The notes beneath the pieces are model-generated. The model was given only the letters and a program-made list of their open reading frames with translations, was not told the DNA's origin and searched no databases. Of a stretch of 64,000 bases of DNA, positions 54,582 to 63,022 are shown piece after piece. Source of the DNA: Lutibacter maritimus. Lineage in GTDB: Bacteria > Bacteroidota > Bacteroidia > Flavobacteriales > Flavobacteriaceae. The position numbers were made by a program, and so were the translations under genes. Position 1 is the stretch's first letter. Each line of letters starts with the position of its first letter. Location: NCBI RefSeq assembly GCF_900116115.1, contig NZ_FOZP01000001.1:140071-204070 (forward strand). The letters are read 5' to 3'.

Positions 54582-54818
54582 GTCATTTTGAATTAAATCA
54601 AAAGTAGAAAAATTTATTTAAATGATTTTCTGCTTATTGTTTAAATTTCTTTTGTTGAAAATTTGAATGTGAGTCATAATTAATACTTATGCTTCATAAT
54701 TTTCATAAAGACAACAAACTTTATATAGATGGCTGCATAAATATTTATAGCTACTTCACTTAATATCACATCTTTGTGAAATAAAAAAGTATAAAATTAA
54801 TCATTACAAATTTAAATT

Positions 54819-55412
54819 ATGAAAACACTAAAAATGAACTCTTTTAAAACAACATTCGGAATTTTATTATTTACTATATTGTTAATAAGCGCATGCGAAC
54901 AATCTGAAAAAAAGACAACTAAAAGTAATACTATTGAAATAAAAAAAACAGTCAATAAACCAAATGTAGATATTCATACAGCTGTTATATCAGGAAATCT
55001 TGAAGCGGTTAAACAACATATTGAAGCAGGAACTGATATTAATGAAAAAGAAGCAATGAGTGGTTCAACTCCATTAATGTCTGCAGCAACATTTAATAAA
55101 CCAGAAATAGCCAAAGTACTTATTGATGCTCAGGCAAATTTGTCTATAAAAAACAACGATGGTGGAACTGCCTTACATGCTGCTGCATTTTTTGGGCGCA
55201 TAGAAATTGTACAAATGCTGATTGATGCTAAAGCTGACAAAACTATAAAAAACAATTTTGGAGCAACACCAAGAGAAACAGTAATGGGAGAGTTTGCCGA
55301 TATGAAACCTATTTATGATATGCTTTCACAGCAATTAAAACCAATGGGTTTTGAACTTGATATGAATGAACTACAAAAAGCGCGTCCTGTTATTGCAATG
55401 ATGTTACAATAA
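54819..55412 (+). CDS. Ankyrin-repeat lipoprotein
   Basis: 197 residues. The signal peptide ends in a lipobox LLISAC (Cys about 26). After a Lys/Thr-rich linker come about four ankyrin repeats (DIHTAVISGNLEAVKQHIEAGTDIN, STPLMSAATFNKPEIAKVLIDAQANL, GTALHAAAFFGRIEIVQMLIDAKADK and a divergent fourth). The C-terminus is helical. Ankyrin repeats mediate protein binding, probably in the periplasm. It is the first gene of an operon with an acyltransferase (12 bp later) and a serine hydrolase. Confidence 0.88.
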   Translation: MKTLKMNSFKTTFGILLFTILLISACEQSEKKTTKSNTIEIKKTVNKPNVDIHTAVISGNLEAVKQHIEAGTDINEKEAMSGSTPLMSAATFNKPEIAKVLIDAQANLSIKNNDGGTALHAAAFFGRIEIVQMLIDAKADKTIKNNFGATPRETVMGEFADMKPIYDMLSQQLKPMGFELDMNELQKARPVIAMMLQ

Positions 55413-55424
55413 ATAAAAAATAAA

Positions 55425-56525
55425 ATGACAACAGAAAGAAGATACGATATTGATTGGTTAAGAGTGATTGCCATTGGTTTATTGCTTATTTATCATATAG
55501 CTATTATATTTCAACCATGGGCCATGTTCATAGGCTTTATGAGGAATGATGAATCGTTAGAGAGTCTATGGGTTCCATTGACGATGCTTAATGTTTGGCG
55601 AATTCCACTTTTGTTTTACGTGTCGGGAATGGGGTTATATTTTGCAATGAAAAAAAGAAACTGGAGTCAATTAATTGTTGAGCGAACGAAACGAATCCTT
55701 TTACCGTTTGTTTTCGGTATTTTGGTTGTCACTCCATTACATTTTTTAATTTTTCAGAAATACTATAATATGGCTTTGAGTTATTTTCCGCATATGGGTC
55801 ATTTATGGTTTTTGGGTAATATTTTTGCTTATGTAATTTTACTTTCACCACTTTTATTCTATCTGAAAAGGCATGAAAATGGTAAATTCAAAAAAGTGCT
55901 TTCAAAAATAATGACTTATGCGATTGGACCTTTATCTGTTTCGGTATTTTTTATGCTGGAGTTAGTGTTAGTGAAACCACAATTATTTGAATTATATGCG
56001 CAAACTTGGCATGGATTTTTTATTGGCCTGCTTGCATTCTTTTTTGGCTATTTAGTTGTTTACACAGGAAAAACTTTTTGGCAAACGGTTTCAAAGTGGA
56101 AATGGTTATATATTACCATAGCAGCTGTTTTATTTACGCTTCGCTTAAAAGGTTTTGATGTAACATCAATTTATTACTTGAAAGCTATTGAATCTAATTG
56201 CTGGATATTTGGCGTTTTTGGTTTAGGATATCGTTATCTCAATAAACCAAGCAGCTTGCTAAGTTATTTGAGTCAGGCTGCATACCCAGTATATATTATT
56301 CATATGTTTGTCTTATACGCGGGTGCATTATTCATTTTACCACTGCAAATTCATCCAATGTTGAAATTTATAGCTATAACATTATTTGCGTTTGTTGCGT
56401 GTTACTTTATATATGAATTTATTCTGAGAAGAGTTAATATATTAAGACCATTATTTGGACTTAAATGGAAATTTAATACTGAAAAAAAGGCTAGCGAAAT
56501 ATCAAAACCTGTTGAATTAAACTAA
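55425..56525 (+). CDS. Acyltransferase family 3 membrane protein
   Basis: 366 residues with about ten membrane segments. The N-terminus RRYDIDWLRVIAIGLLLIYHIAIIF carries the conserved Arg and His of acyltransferase-3 (OpgC/OafA type), followed by VWRIPLLFYVSGMGLYFAMKKR. These proteins O-acylate glucans or other extracytoplasmic substrates. The C-terminal tail (about 340-366) is cytoplasmic and charged. Position between the ankyrin lipoprotein and the serine hydrolase suggests one pathway acting on an envelope molecule, but the substrate is unknown. Confidence 0.88.
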   Translation: MTTERRYDIDWLRVIAIGLLLIYHIAIIFQPWAMFIGFMRNDESLESLWVPLTMLNVWRIPLLFYVSGMGLYFAMKKRNWSQLIVERTKRILLPFVFGILVVTPLHFLIFQKYYNMALSYFPHMGHLWFLGNIFAYVILLSPLLFYLKRHENGKFKKVLSKIMTYAIGPLSVSVFFMLELVLVKPQLFELYAQTWHGFFIGLLAFFFGYLVVYTGKTFWQTVSKWKWLYITIAAVLFTLRLKGFDVTSIYYLKAIESNCWIFGVFGLGYRYLNKPSSLLSYLSQAAYPVYIIHMFVLYAGALFILPLQIHPMLKFIAITLFAFVACYFIYEFILRRVNILRPLFGLKWKFNTEKKASEISKPVELN

Positions 56526-56589
56526 AATAAATAAAATATTTATATTTGATTGATTTTCAGATATTAGTAAATAAAAATTAGATAAAAAA

Positions 56590-57636
56590 ATGAAAGTAAC
56601 AAAGAAACAAACAAAACAAATGTTTAGAATTGCATTGTTTGTTGGAACTATAATCTCCATGTTTTATGTACCATGGATTTTGGTAAGAGCGTGGATAACA
56701 CCATTACCAAATACTGTTCAGGAACAATTAAATGCAGGAATTAAATACGGATTTGACGGAATGATTGTTTATGTTGACCAAGGTGGGAAAGCACCAGAGT
56801 ACTATACAGCAGGCTGGCATGACCGAAAAAATGAAATACCAGCTTACCCACAAGCCTTATTCAAAATTGCCAGTATCACTAAGTTGTATGTAGCTGTTGC
56901 AACCACAAAATTAGTGAAAGAAGGACGTTTGTCTTTAGATGAAACACTCGCTCATTACTTTCCAGAGCTGGCTGGAAGAATTGAAAATTCAGATAAGATA
57001 ACCTTGAGAATGATGGTACAACACAGAAGCGGTATTCCAAATTATGTAGACCATCCTAACTATTGGATAAAACCACCCCAAAATAGACAAGAAACTCTTG
57101 ATTATGCGCTGGATTTACCAGCTGATTTTAAACCAAATGAAGATTATGGCTATTCAAATACTAATTATATGCTGATTGAGGACCTTATAGATAAAACCTT
57201 AGGGTATCCACATCAGCAATATATCAGGGAGAGAATATTGATACCACTTGGATTGAAACATACTTTTGGATCGCTTGAGGAAGTGAATATAAAAGACGTG
57301 ATGAGTGGCTATTATGTAGGTATTGATAAAGATTTTAAAACTGAAAATACAGGTTTAATGTTAGCAACCGCAGAAGATGTGGGCAAATTTTTGAGAGCAT
57401 TAAATGATGGCTCCGTATTTAATGAAGGGGAACAGGAAATCTATTCCTCAATTTACGTCTACAACCATACAGGTCTACTTCCAGGCTATCAGAGCATTGC
57501 AAAATACTACAAAGATATCGACACGATTGTTATTCAATTTAATAATACAACGAACTTTCATGGATATGACTGGAATTTAGCTGAGATAATTTATAACCGG
57601 ATTGTGAAAATAGTGAGAAAGAAAAAACAAGTCTAA
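56590..57636 (+). CDS. Serine hydrolase of the beta-lactamase class C/DD-peptidase type
   Basis: 348 residues with an N-terminal membrane segment or signal (about 12-32). Penicillin-binding motifs are SITK (Ser95, Lys98), YSN (188-190) and HTG in VYNHTGLLPGY near 292, in the order expected for class C-type enzymes. The protein probably hydrolyses a D-amino-acid ester or peptide on the outside of the inner membrane; a true beta-lactamase role is not implied. It is 64 bp downstream of the acyltransferase in the same direction. Confidence 0.87.
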   Translation: MKVTKKQTKQMFRIALFVGTIISMFYVPWILVRAWITPLPNTVQEQLNAGIKYGFDGMIVYVDQGGKAPEYYTAGWHDRKNEIPAYPQALFKIASITKLYVAVATTKLVKEGRLSLDETLAHYFPELAGRIENSDKITLRMMVQHRSGIPNYVDHPNYWIKPPQNRQETLDYALDLPADFKPNEDYGYSNTNYMLIEDLIDKTLGYPHQQYIRERILIPLGLKHTFGSLEEVNIKDVMSGYYVGIDKDFKTENTGLMLATAEDVGKFLRALNDGSVFNEGEQEIYSSIYVYNHTGLLPGYQSIAKYYKDIDTIVIQFNNTTNFHGYDWNLAEIIYNRIVKIVRKKKQV

Positions 57637-57691
57637 TATTATTTAGTTTATGCAGTATACGGCAAAATTAGTTCCACAAATTTTTACTTTT

Positions 57692-57723
57692 CATGTAATA
57701 TTTTATGATTTACACCACTAACT
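57692..57723 (+). promoter_or_regulatory. Putative ECF-type promoter of the sigma-factor gene
   Basis: Boxes ATGTAAT (57693-57699) and CACTAAC (57716-57722) are 16 bp apart and end 14 bp before the sigma start. The same two boxes with the same spacing occur before the gene at 58985, suggesting autoregulation by the sigma factor. Confidence 0.6.
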
Positions 57724-57736
57724 ATAAAAAAAGATA

Positions 57737-58228
57737 TTGAGCAACGATTTTTACAAAACATCCATTTTGCCATTTGCTGGAATAATTATAAAGTTATGCC
57801 GGGCATATACGAATTCACAGGAGGATTTTGAAGATTATTACCAAGAGGTTTGTTTACAGATTTGGAGGAGTAAAGAAAACTTTCGTGAGGAATCAGAATG
57901 GAGTACTTGGGTTTATCGTATTTCATTAAATGTTTGCCTGACTTTACTCAAGAAAAAGAAAAATAATGTTCAACACTTTGTATCAGATACAGTTCCAGCA
58001 GAAGAAACTGAAACTAATTATGCTTTTTCTGATGAATCTCTAAATCTATTATATGATGCTATTAGAAAGTTATCAGAAATAGACCGAGCGATTATTATGC
58101 TGTATTTAGAAGAAAAATCACAAAAGGAAATTGCTGATATTATAGGAACAAATTCCAACAACATTGGTGTGCGCGTAAAAAGAATTAAGGATAGATTAAA
58201 AAAAATATTAGATGGAAAAATCAATTGA
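57737..58228 (+). CDS. ECF-type RNA polymerase sigma factor
   Basis: 163 residues with a TTG start; no ATG lies upstream in frame, and region 2 begins soon after, so TTG is accepted. Region 2 has TNSQEDFEDYYQEVCLQIWRSKENF and EWSTWVYRISLNVCLTLLKKKK. Region 4 has LSEIDRAIIMLYLEEKSQKEIADIIGTNSNNIGVRVKRIKDRL. It overlaps the next gene by 17 nt. A two-box motif upstream is repeated before a second gene, consistent with a small autoregulated regulon. Confidence 0.93.
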   Translation: MSNDFYKTSILPFAGIIIKLCRAYTNSQEDFEDYYQEVCLQIWRSKENFREESEWSTWVYRISLNVCLTLLKKKKNNVQHFVSDTVPAEETETNYAFSDESLNLLYDAIRKLSEIDRAIIMLYLEEKSQKEIADIIGTNSNNIGVRVKRIKDRLKKILDGKIN

Positions 58229-58868
58229 AAATATATGGAAAGATGGTTTTTTAAAAAGTGATGTGCTAATTGCACCAAAAATTAATAACCTATACAATCA
58301 AAAATCTATTCACATTATAGATAGATTTAAAAGAATGTTTCGCATTAATTTAATTTTAATTATTGTATTCTCATTTCTGTTTTTAATTGTATCTTATTTT
58401 GTAGGAATACCTATTATGGGTGCTATATTTTTTATAAGTCTATTGGTGCTGGTTATTATTAATAAACGCTTATTAAATAGTTTAGAGCATATAGATAAAG
58501 GTGAAAATAGTTATCAATACCTTAAAGAATTTAACCAATGGATAAAAAAACAGGTTGCTGTGAATAAAAGGATCTCTACATTTTTTTATCCAATTATATT
58601 TTTATCATTTATTTTAGGGTTTTGGTTTAAAGATGCACAAGGTGTTTTTTTGGGAGAAAGATTAGTGCATAAAATACTTATCAATTTCCCTGACACCTAT
58701 TTAATATTTGGAATTCCGCTAATAGGAATTGTTATAGTAGTTATCATTTTAAGTTTACTGGCATATTTTGGCGGTAGAATTTATTTGTGGGACGTGAATA
58801 TTGTTTACGGAAGAATATTTAAAAAATTGGAAGAATTGATGGCTGATATAGAAAGTTTAAGAAGTTAA
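58212..58868 (+). CDS. Four-segment membrane protein, possible sigma-factor partner
   Basis: 218 residues starting inside the sigma gene. A polar N-terminal part (about 1-40, cytoplasmic) is followed by membrane segments at about 44-62, 66-84, 120-140 and 160-188 and a helical C-terminus ending FKKLEELMADIESLRS. It does not match classical zinc anti-sigma factors: there is no HxxxCxxC motif. Tight overlap with the sigma gene makes an anti-sigma or sensor role plausible, but that is inference from context. Confidence 0.75.
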   Translation: MEKSIENIWKDGFLKSDVLIAPKINNLYNQKSIHIIDRFKRMFRINLILIIVFSFLFLIVSYFVGIPIMGAIFFISLLVLVIINKRLLNSLEHIDKGENSYQYLKEFNQWIKKQVAVNKRISTFFYPIIFLSFILGFWFKDAQGVFLGERLVHKILINFPDTYLIFGIPLIGIVIVVIILSLLAYFGGRIYLWDVNIVYGRIFKKLEELMADIESLRS

Positions 58869-58934
58869 ATACCGCTTAAATGTACTTACTTTAAATGGCT
58901 TTTTGTTATTTTTTTTAAAAAAAATAAGTTTCAA

Positions 58935-58966
58935 CATGTAATATTTATTGATGTAAGCCACTAACC
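58935..58966 (+). promoter_or_regulatory. Second copy of the putative ECF-type promoter
   Basis: ATGTAAT (58936-58942) and CACTAAC (58959-58965) with 16-bp spacing match the site before the sigma gene; most of the intervening bases agree too. The gene start at 58985 is 19 bp downstream. Confidence 0.6.
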
Positions 58967-58984
58967 AAGAAAACATTAACTATT

Positions 58985-59437
58985 ATGACATTACAAGAAG
59001 CTTCTAACTTTTTTAAAAGTTTAAAAAACGAAACAAACAAGAAGTCTGAAATTAAGATTTATGAAAAGTTCCTCTATATTATAAACGCATTGCAAAGTAG
59101 AGAGTTGTCAGAAGATGAAATTAAATCTATTGAATCTGAACTTGATAGCTTAAATTTAGAATCCAATATAGGTAACAACAAAAAACACTTTAACAAAATA
59201 TTAAAACAATTTAAAGAATATTTAAAAGACAAGCATTCTTTAATTTCAGCAGGATATTATACAAATATTGGGATATCATTTGGCACTGCATTTGGCGTTG
59301 TTCTAGGGGGTGTTTTTGGTGCAAGTTTTGAAAGATCTTTAGGATTATCATTAGGAATAAGTTTAGGTATGTTAATCGGTTTATTTATAGGTCGCCGTAT
59401 GGATTTACAAGCGAAGACAGCAGGAACAGTTCTGTAA
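58985..59437 (+). CDS. Glycine-rich membrane protein, likely ECF target
   Basis: 150 residues. The first 85 are hydrophilic and helical (KSLKNETNKKSEIKIYEKFLYI, KSIESELDSLNLESN). The C-terminal part (about 88-135) is one or two membrane helices with dense glycine spacing (GISFGTAFGVVLGGVFGASF, then LGLSLGISLGMLIGLFIG), a pattern that favours tight helix packing and oligomers. No signal peptide is present. No family is recognised. The promoter shared with the ECF sigma gene suggests it is made under the same stress. Confidence 0.75.
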   Translation: MTLQEASNFFKSLKNETNKKSEIKIYEKFLYIINALQSRELSEDEIKSIESELDSLNLESNIGNNKKHFNKILKQFKEYLKDKHSLISAGYYTNIGISFGTAFGVVLGGVFGASFERSLGLSLGISLGMLIGLFIGRRMDLQAKTAGTVL

Positions 59438-59549
59438 AAAAACTTCTAACTACTACACAATTACTACTATTTTTTATAACAACTTGGCTAAATAAAAATT
59501 TGGCTTAGAAAACTACATTTAAAGTTTAACGAAAATTAAATTAACGAAC

Positions 59550-60956
59550 ATGAGAACATTAATTACAATATCATTCTGCATAATTTTTACAATAGTAAAA
59601 ACTTATGCTCAAAACATCTCAGGTGTTTGGCACGGAATAGCAAAAACTTCTGATAATAAAGAAATTCTATTTGTATTCCTTTTTGAAAAAAATCAAGAAA
59701 CATACAATTCAACAATGGCTGTGCCAACATTTAATGTTGCTGGTATCAAACCAAGAGCAACTACATTTAATAGCGGAAAATTAATTGTAGATGGTTCAAA
59801 TATAGGCATCAAATACGAAGGAATATTTGACGAAACTACGCAGCAGATTAAAGGTTCTTATACGGAAGGCGGCAATGTATTGACATTAATATTAAAAAAG
59901 GGGAACCCTGAAATGGCTAAGATTAATAGACCTCAAGAACCAATAAAGCCTTATCCTTATTATGAAGAGCAAGTTATTTTTGAAAATGCTGAAGCTGGAA
60001 TTAAGTTATCAGGAACATTTACTAAACCTAATGAAAAGGGAAAGTATCCGGTGGTTATTTTAATAAGTGGAAGTGGTCGTCACGACAGAGATGGAGCCAT
60101 TCCTACACACAAACCTTTTTTGGTGCTTTCAGACTATCTTACTCGTAAAGGTATAGCGGTTTTACGCTATGATGATAGAGGCTTTGGAGAATCTACAGGT
60201 GATTTTAACACAGCTACAACAGCAGATTTTGCAAAAGATGTGTTAAGTGCTGTGACTTATTTGAAATCGAGAAACGATATTGACGTAAAACATATTGGTT
60301 TGATTGGTCATAGTGAAGGAGGTATTATTGCTCCAATGGTTGCAAATCAAACTGCTGATATATCATTTATAGTTACGTTAGCTGCCACAGGAATTCCAGG
60401 TAATGAAGTAGCTGTTATGCAATCAAAATCTCTGAGGCCTTTTCTAGTCCCTGATGAAGCATCTTTTGAGAGAAATGTAAGAGAAGCAATTAAGATAGCA
60501 TCTTCTAACGAAGATATTTCGAAAAAAAGAAACGCATTAACAGAACATAATAATAGCTATTTAGCCCCCATATTAAAATCTTTAGGAGCTACAGATGAAA
60601 ATATTTCAGTTTTGATTGAAAAGGAAACCGAGGCTGCTTTAAAGCCATGGAATAAATATTTCTACAATTTTAATCCTGCGAATGAATTTGAAAAGTTAAG
60701 TATTCCTATATTATCTTTAAATGGAAGCAAGGATACACAGGTGAATGCAACCATAAATCAAAATGCGATACGAAATGCTTTAATAAAAGGTGGAAACAAA
60801 AATTATAAGGTTATAGAATTAGATAACATGAACCATTTATTTCAAGAATGTAAAACAGGAAACATTAATGAATATAAAGATATTGAACAGACAATTTCTC
60901 CTATTGCATTGAAAGAAATTTCTAATTGGATTTTGGAAATAATTCAAATAAAATAA
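59550..60956 (+). CDS. Secreted alpha/beta hydrolase with N-terminal beta domain
   Basis: 468 residues. A signal peptide (about 1-20, ending TYAQ) is followed by a lipocalin-like beta domain (about 24-112, GVWHGIAKTSDNKEILFVFLFEKN). The hydrolase domain starts near 135. The nucleophile elbow is GHSEGG (Ser about 255), the Asp is in NGSKDTQV (about 393) and the His in MNHLF (about 428). ISGSGRHDRDG supplies the oxyanion region. Related proteins act on esters or peptides in the periplasm; the substrate is unknown. It is probably monocistronic. Confidence 0.88.
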   Translation: MRTLITISFCIIFTIVKTYAQNISGVWHGIAKTSDNKEILFVFLFEKNQETYNSTMAVPTFNVAGIKPRATTFNSGKLIVDGSNIGIKYEGIFDETTQQIKGSYTEGGNVLTLILKKGNPEMAKINRPQEPIKPYPYYEEQVIFENAEAGIKLSGTFTKPNEKGKYPVVILISGSGRHDRDGAIPTHKPFLVLSDYLTRKGIAVLRYDDRGFGESTGDFNTATTADFAKDVLSAVTYLKSRNDIDVKHIGLIGHSEGGIIAPMVANQTADISFIVTLAATGIPGNEVAVMQSKSLRPFLVPDEASFERNVREAIKIASSNEDISKKRNALTEHNNSYLAPILKSLGATDENISVLIEKETEAALKPWNKYFYNFNPANEFEKLSIPILSLNGSKDTQVNATINQNAIRNALIKGGNKNYKVIELDNMNHLFQECKTGNINEYKDIEQTISPIALKEISNWILEIIQIK

Positions 60957-61267
60957 AAAATTTAATCAAATTTTTACAGGAATTCAAATAAAATATAAAG
61001 AAAAGAGATGCTGCGATAAAATTTTTACATTCACTCCCAAATTTCTGCGCTTCTGTATTTTATCTGTTTAAATTTGGAGTCTATTTCTTTACTTTGTGAA
61101 AACAATGAATAAAATAATACATAACTGTAAATAATTAACAAACGATATTAATATCAAAACTAAGTGTAAAACTGAAAGCAAAACTATAAAGCTGATGCTA
61201 TTTTAATCTTAAAAGATGAAGAAATTAAAGTCGAAAATTATAAAGCATTGGACAATATGATTTTATT
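60957..61267. other. 311-bp gap without an intact gene
   Basis: AT-rich sequence with several broken short frames, for example one of about 28 codons on the plus strand starting KQNYKADAILILKDEEIKVE (near 61179-61265). No promoter consensus or terminator is clear. It looks like decayed coding DNA ahead of the fragment at 61268. Confidence 0.35.
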
Positions 61268-61411
61268 ATGATTACAGCAATCATGGGTACTCCCCAAATA
61301 ACCGCAATTTCATTATTATATAAAGAACTTATTAAATGTGATAAATTTATATTTAATGTTTTTTCAACGGAAAATGTTGCATCTCAGTGGCTTCAAAATG
61401 GAATTAATTGA
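61268..61411 (+). pseudogene. Short fragment resembling the C-terminus of a STAS/SpoIIAA-like protein
   Basis: A 47-codon frame reads MITAIMGTPQITAISLLYKE and ends FNVFSTENVASQWLQNGIN. The ending resembles the last helix of SpoIIAA-like (STAS/SEC14) domains, where an FxxEExAxxWL pattern closes the fold. No N-terminal part is in frame upstream, so it is either a truncated remnant or a chance frame. It ends 19 bp before the lipoprotein hydrolase gene. Confidence 0.35.
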
Positions 61412-61430
61412 TAGAAAAAAAATAAAACTT

Positions 61431-62402
61431 ATGAAATACATTAAAATATTCGCTCTCATTTTAATATTTGCTAACTGTAAAGCTCAAGAAACTAAACTTC
61501 TTTTGAGTCAAAAATTAATATCACTATCTCAAACACCTATTTACGCTAAATTAACCGAGGAAATAGATGGTCAGATTGAATTTAAAAAGCAATTTAGATA
61601 TTTAGATAGTATTGACATCTATTCAATTACATATCTTAGTGATGGATTGAAAATAAAAGGACTTTTGGTGAGTCCAAATAAAAAAGGTAAATATCCCTGT
61701 ATTATATATAATCGAGGTGGAAATAGAGACTTTGGTTCATTAAAAATTGCTCATGGAGCAATAACACTTGGTCAAATAGCTAAAGAAGGTTATGTAGTTA
61801 TTGCAAGTCAATATAGAGGAAATGGAGGTAGTGAAGGACAAGAAGAGTTTGGAGGTAAAGATGTGAATGATATAATTATATTACCTGAAGTGTTAAAAGA
61901 AGTAGAAGTTGCCGATACAAATAGAATTGGTATGTATGGATGGAGTCGTGGCGGAATGATGACATATTTAGTATTAACCAAAACCAATGAAATTAAAGCA
62001 GCAGTTGTTGGAGGAGCTATTTCAGATAATTTTGCTTCAATTGAAGATAGGCCTGAAATGGAAACAGGAGTTTTATCAGAATTAATTCCAAATTACGCTG
62101 AGAAAAAAGTTATTGAATTAGAAAAAAGGTCTGCAATAAAGTGGGCTGATAAATTTTCGAAAAACGTCCCAATACTCATACTGCACGGAACGTCTGATTG
62201 GAGAGTAAAACCAGAACAAAGCCTAAAACTTGCTTTAGAATTTGAGAAATATAGAATTCCTTACAGACTTATAATGTTTGAAGGTGGTGACCATGGAATT
62301 TCTGAACATAAAAAAGAAGTTGATGAACAAGTTCTTAATTGGTTCGAAAAATATTTAAAAAACAATGTATCAAAACCAAATATGGAATATCACGGAAGAT
62401 AA
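61431..62402 (+). CDS. Alpha/beta hydrolase lipoprotein (prolyl oligopeptidase-like)
   Basis: 323 residues from ATG 61431. An in-frame ATG/TTG reading from 61338 would add 31 residues before the signal peptide and is rejected. The signal peptide ends ILIFANC, a lipobox-like sequence. The hydrolase has YNRGGNRDFG, then GWSRGG (nucleophile Ser about 171), Asp in HGTSDWRV (about 256) and His in EGGDHGIS (about 287). This order is that of prolyl oligopeptidase or acyl-peptide hydrolase-type domains. No beta-propeller is present. The substrate is unknown; a strong hairpin follows. Confidence 0.88.
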   Translation: MKYIKIFALILIFANCKAQETKLLLSQKLISLSQTPIYAKLTEEIDGQIEFKKQFRYLDSIDIYSITYLSDGLKIKGLLVSPNKKGKYPCIIYNRGGNRDFGSLKIAHGAITLGQIAKEGYVVIASQYRGNGGSEGQEEFGGKDVNDIIILPEVLKEVEVADTNRIGMYGWSRGGMMTYLVLTKTNEIKAAVVGGAISDNFASIEDRPEMETGVLSELIPNYAEKKVIELEKRSAIKWADKFSKNVPILILHGTSDWRVKPEQSLKLALEFEKYRIPYRLIMFEGGDHGISEHKKEVDEQVLNWFEKYLKNNVSKPNMEYHGR

Positions 62403-62533
62403 AAAACTTATTTATTAAAGTGAATTTCCCTAAAAAAGATAAAGCTATTTGAGTATCGTCAACCCCAAACAAAAATAAGTAAACTAGAAATTGAATCAAG
62501 TTTTTTTAAAATAAAACATCATTTTTTGTCATA

Positions 62534-62573
62534 TTTTTTTAATGTCACTAACTAAATAGTGACATTAAAAAAA
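62534..62573. terminator. Long perfect hairpin with T/A flanks
   Basis: Arms TTTTTTTAATGTCACTA and TAGTGACATTAAAAAAA (17 bp) with a 6-nt loop form a bidirectional terminator-like structure. It lies 132 bp after the hydrolase and 24 bp before the next start, so an operator role for the downstream gene is an alternative. Confidence 0.65.
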
Positions 62574-62596
62574 ATAATAAATTAAAATTTTAAGAA

Positions 62597-62833
62597 ATGG
62601 AAAACACAAGAAAACTAATTCAAATTTTAACAAGAATTCAAATAATAAGTAGCATTTTTTGGGTTATTTTGCTCATAGTTTGTTACCAAGTATTAGGTGA
62701 GTCAAATAAAGAGATTAGCCTTATTTTAATATGTGGTTTCTTTATTGAGTTTTTACTTATAAGTTCATCTAAAAACAAATTGAAAAAGAAAAGTCAAAAA
62801 ATAACTAATGGTAACACAGTATATAATCCATAG
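62597..62833 (+). CDS. Small membrane protein, 78 residues
   Basis: Two hydrophobic segments (about 9-30 and 38-55) follow a short polar N-terminus, and the C-terminus is basic (SSKNKLKKKSQK). No family is recognised. It lies immediately downstream of a long perfect hairpin and has no co-directional partner within 180 bp. Confidence 0.5.
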   Translation: MENTRKLIQILTRIQIISSIFWVILLIVCYQVLGESNKEISLILICGFFIEFLLISSSKNKLKKKSQKITNGNTVYNP

Positions 62834-62986
62834 CTTGATCATTGCTTTTTTGGAGAACCCTCGCGGATTTTCCAGTAGAGGTTTATACATTTAATTGTTT
62901 GTACTAATAAAAGTAACGGATTATACATTATAATATTATTCGTAATTGAGAACCTTGATTAATTGCTGAAATTAGGTGCAAACCTT

Positions 62987-63000
62987 ATGCAACATTTTAT
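62987..63000 (+). promoter_or_regulatory. Possible -35-like element ATGCAACATTTTAT
   Basis: It resembles the first box and following bases of the two ECF-type sites (ATGTAATATTTTAT), 23 bp before the gene at 63023. The second box CACTAAC is not conserved, so this is only a weak candidate. Confidence 0.25.
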
Positions 63001-63022
63001 GTTTAAATAAAAAAACAACCCA

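Noticed and set aside
61338-61430. N-terminal extension of the lipoprotein hydrolase
   Set aside because: It would bury the signal peptide and lipobox at residue 32 onward; ATG 61431 directly starts the signal peptide.
62521-62556. Third ECF-type promoter before the gene at 62597
   Set aside because: CACTAAC is present, but the first box is TGTCAT and the spacing is 13 rather than 16; the bases are better explained by the 17-bp hairpin.
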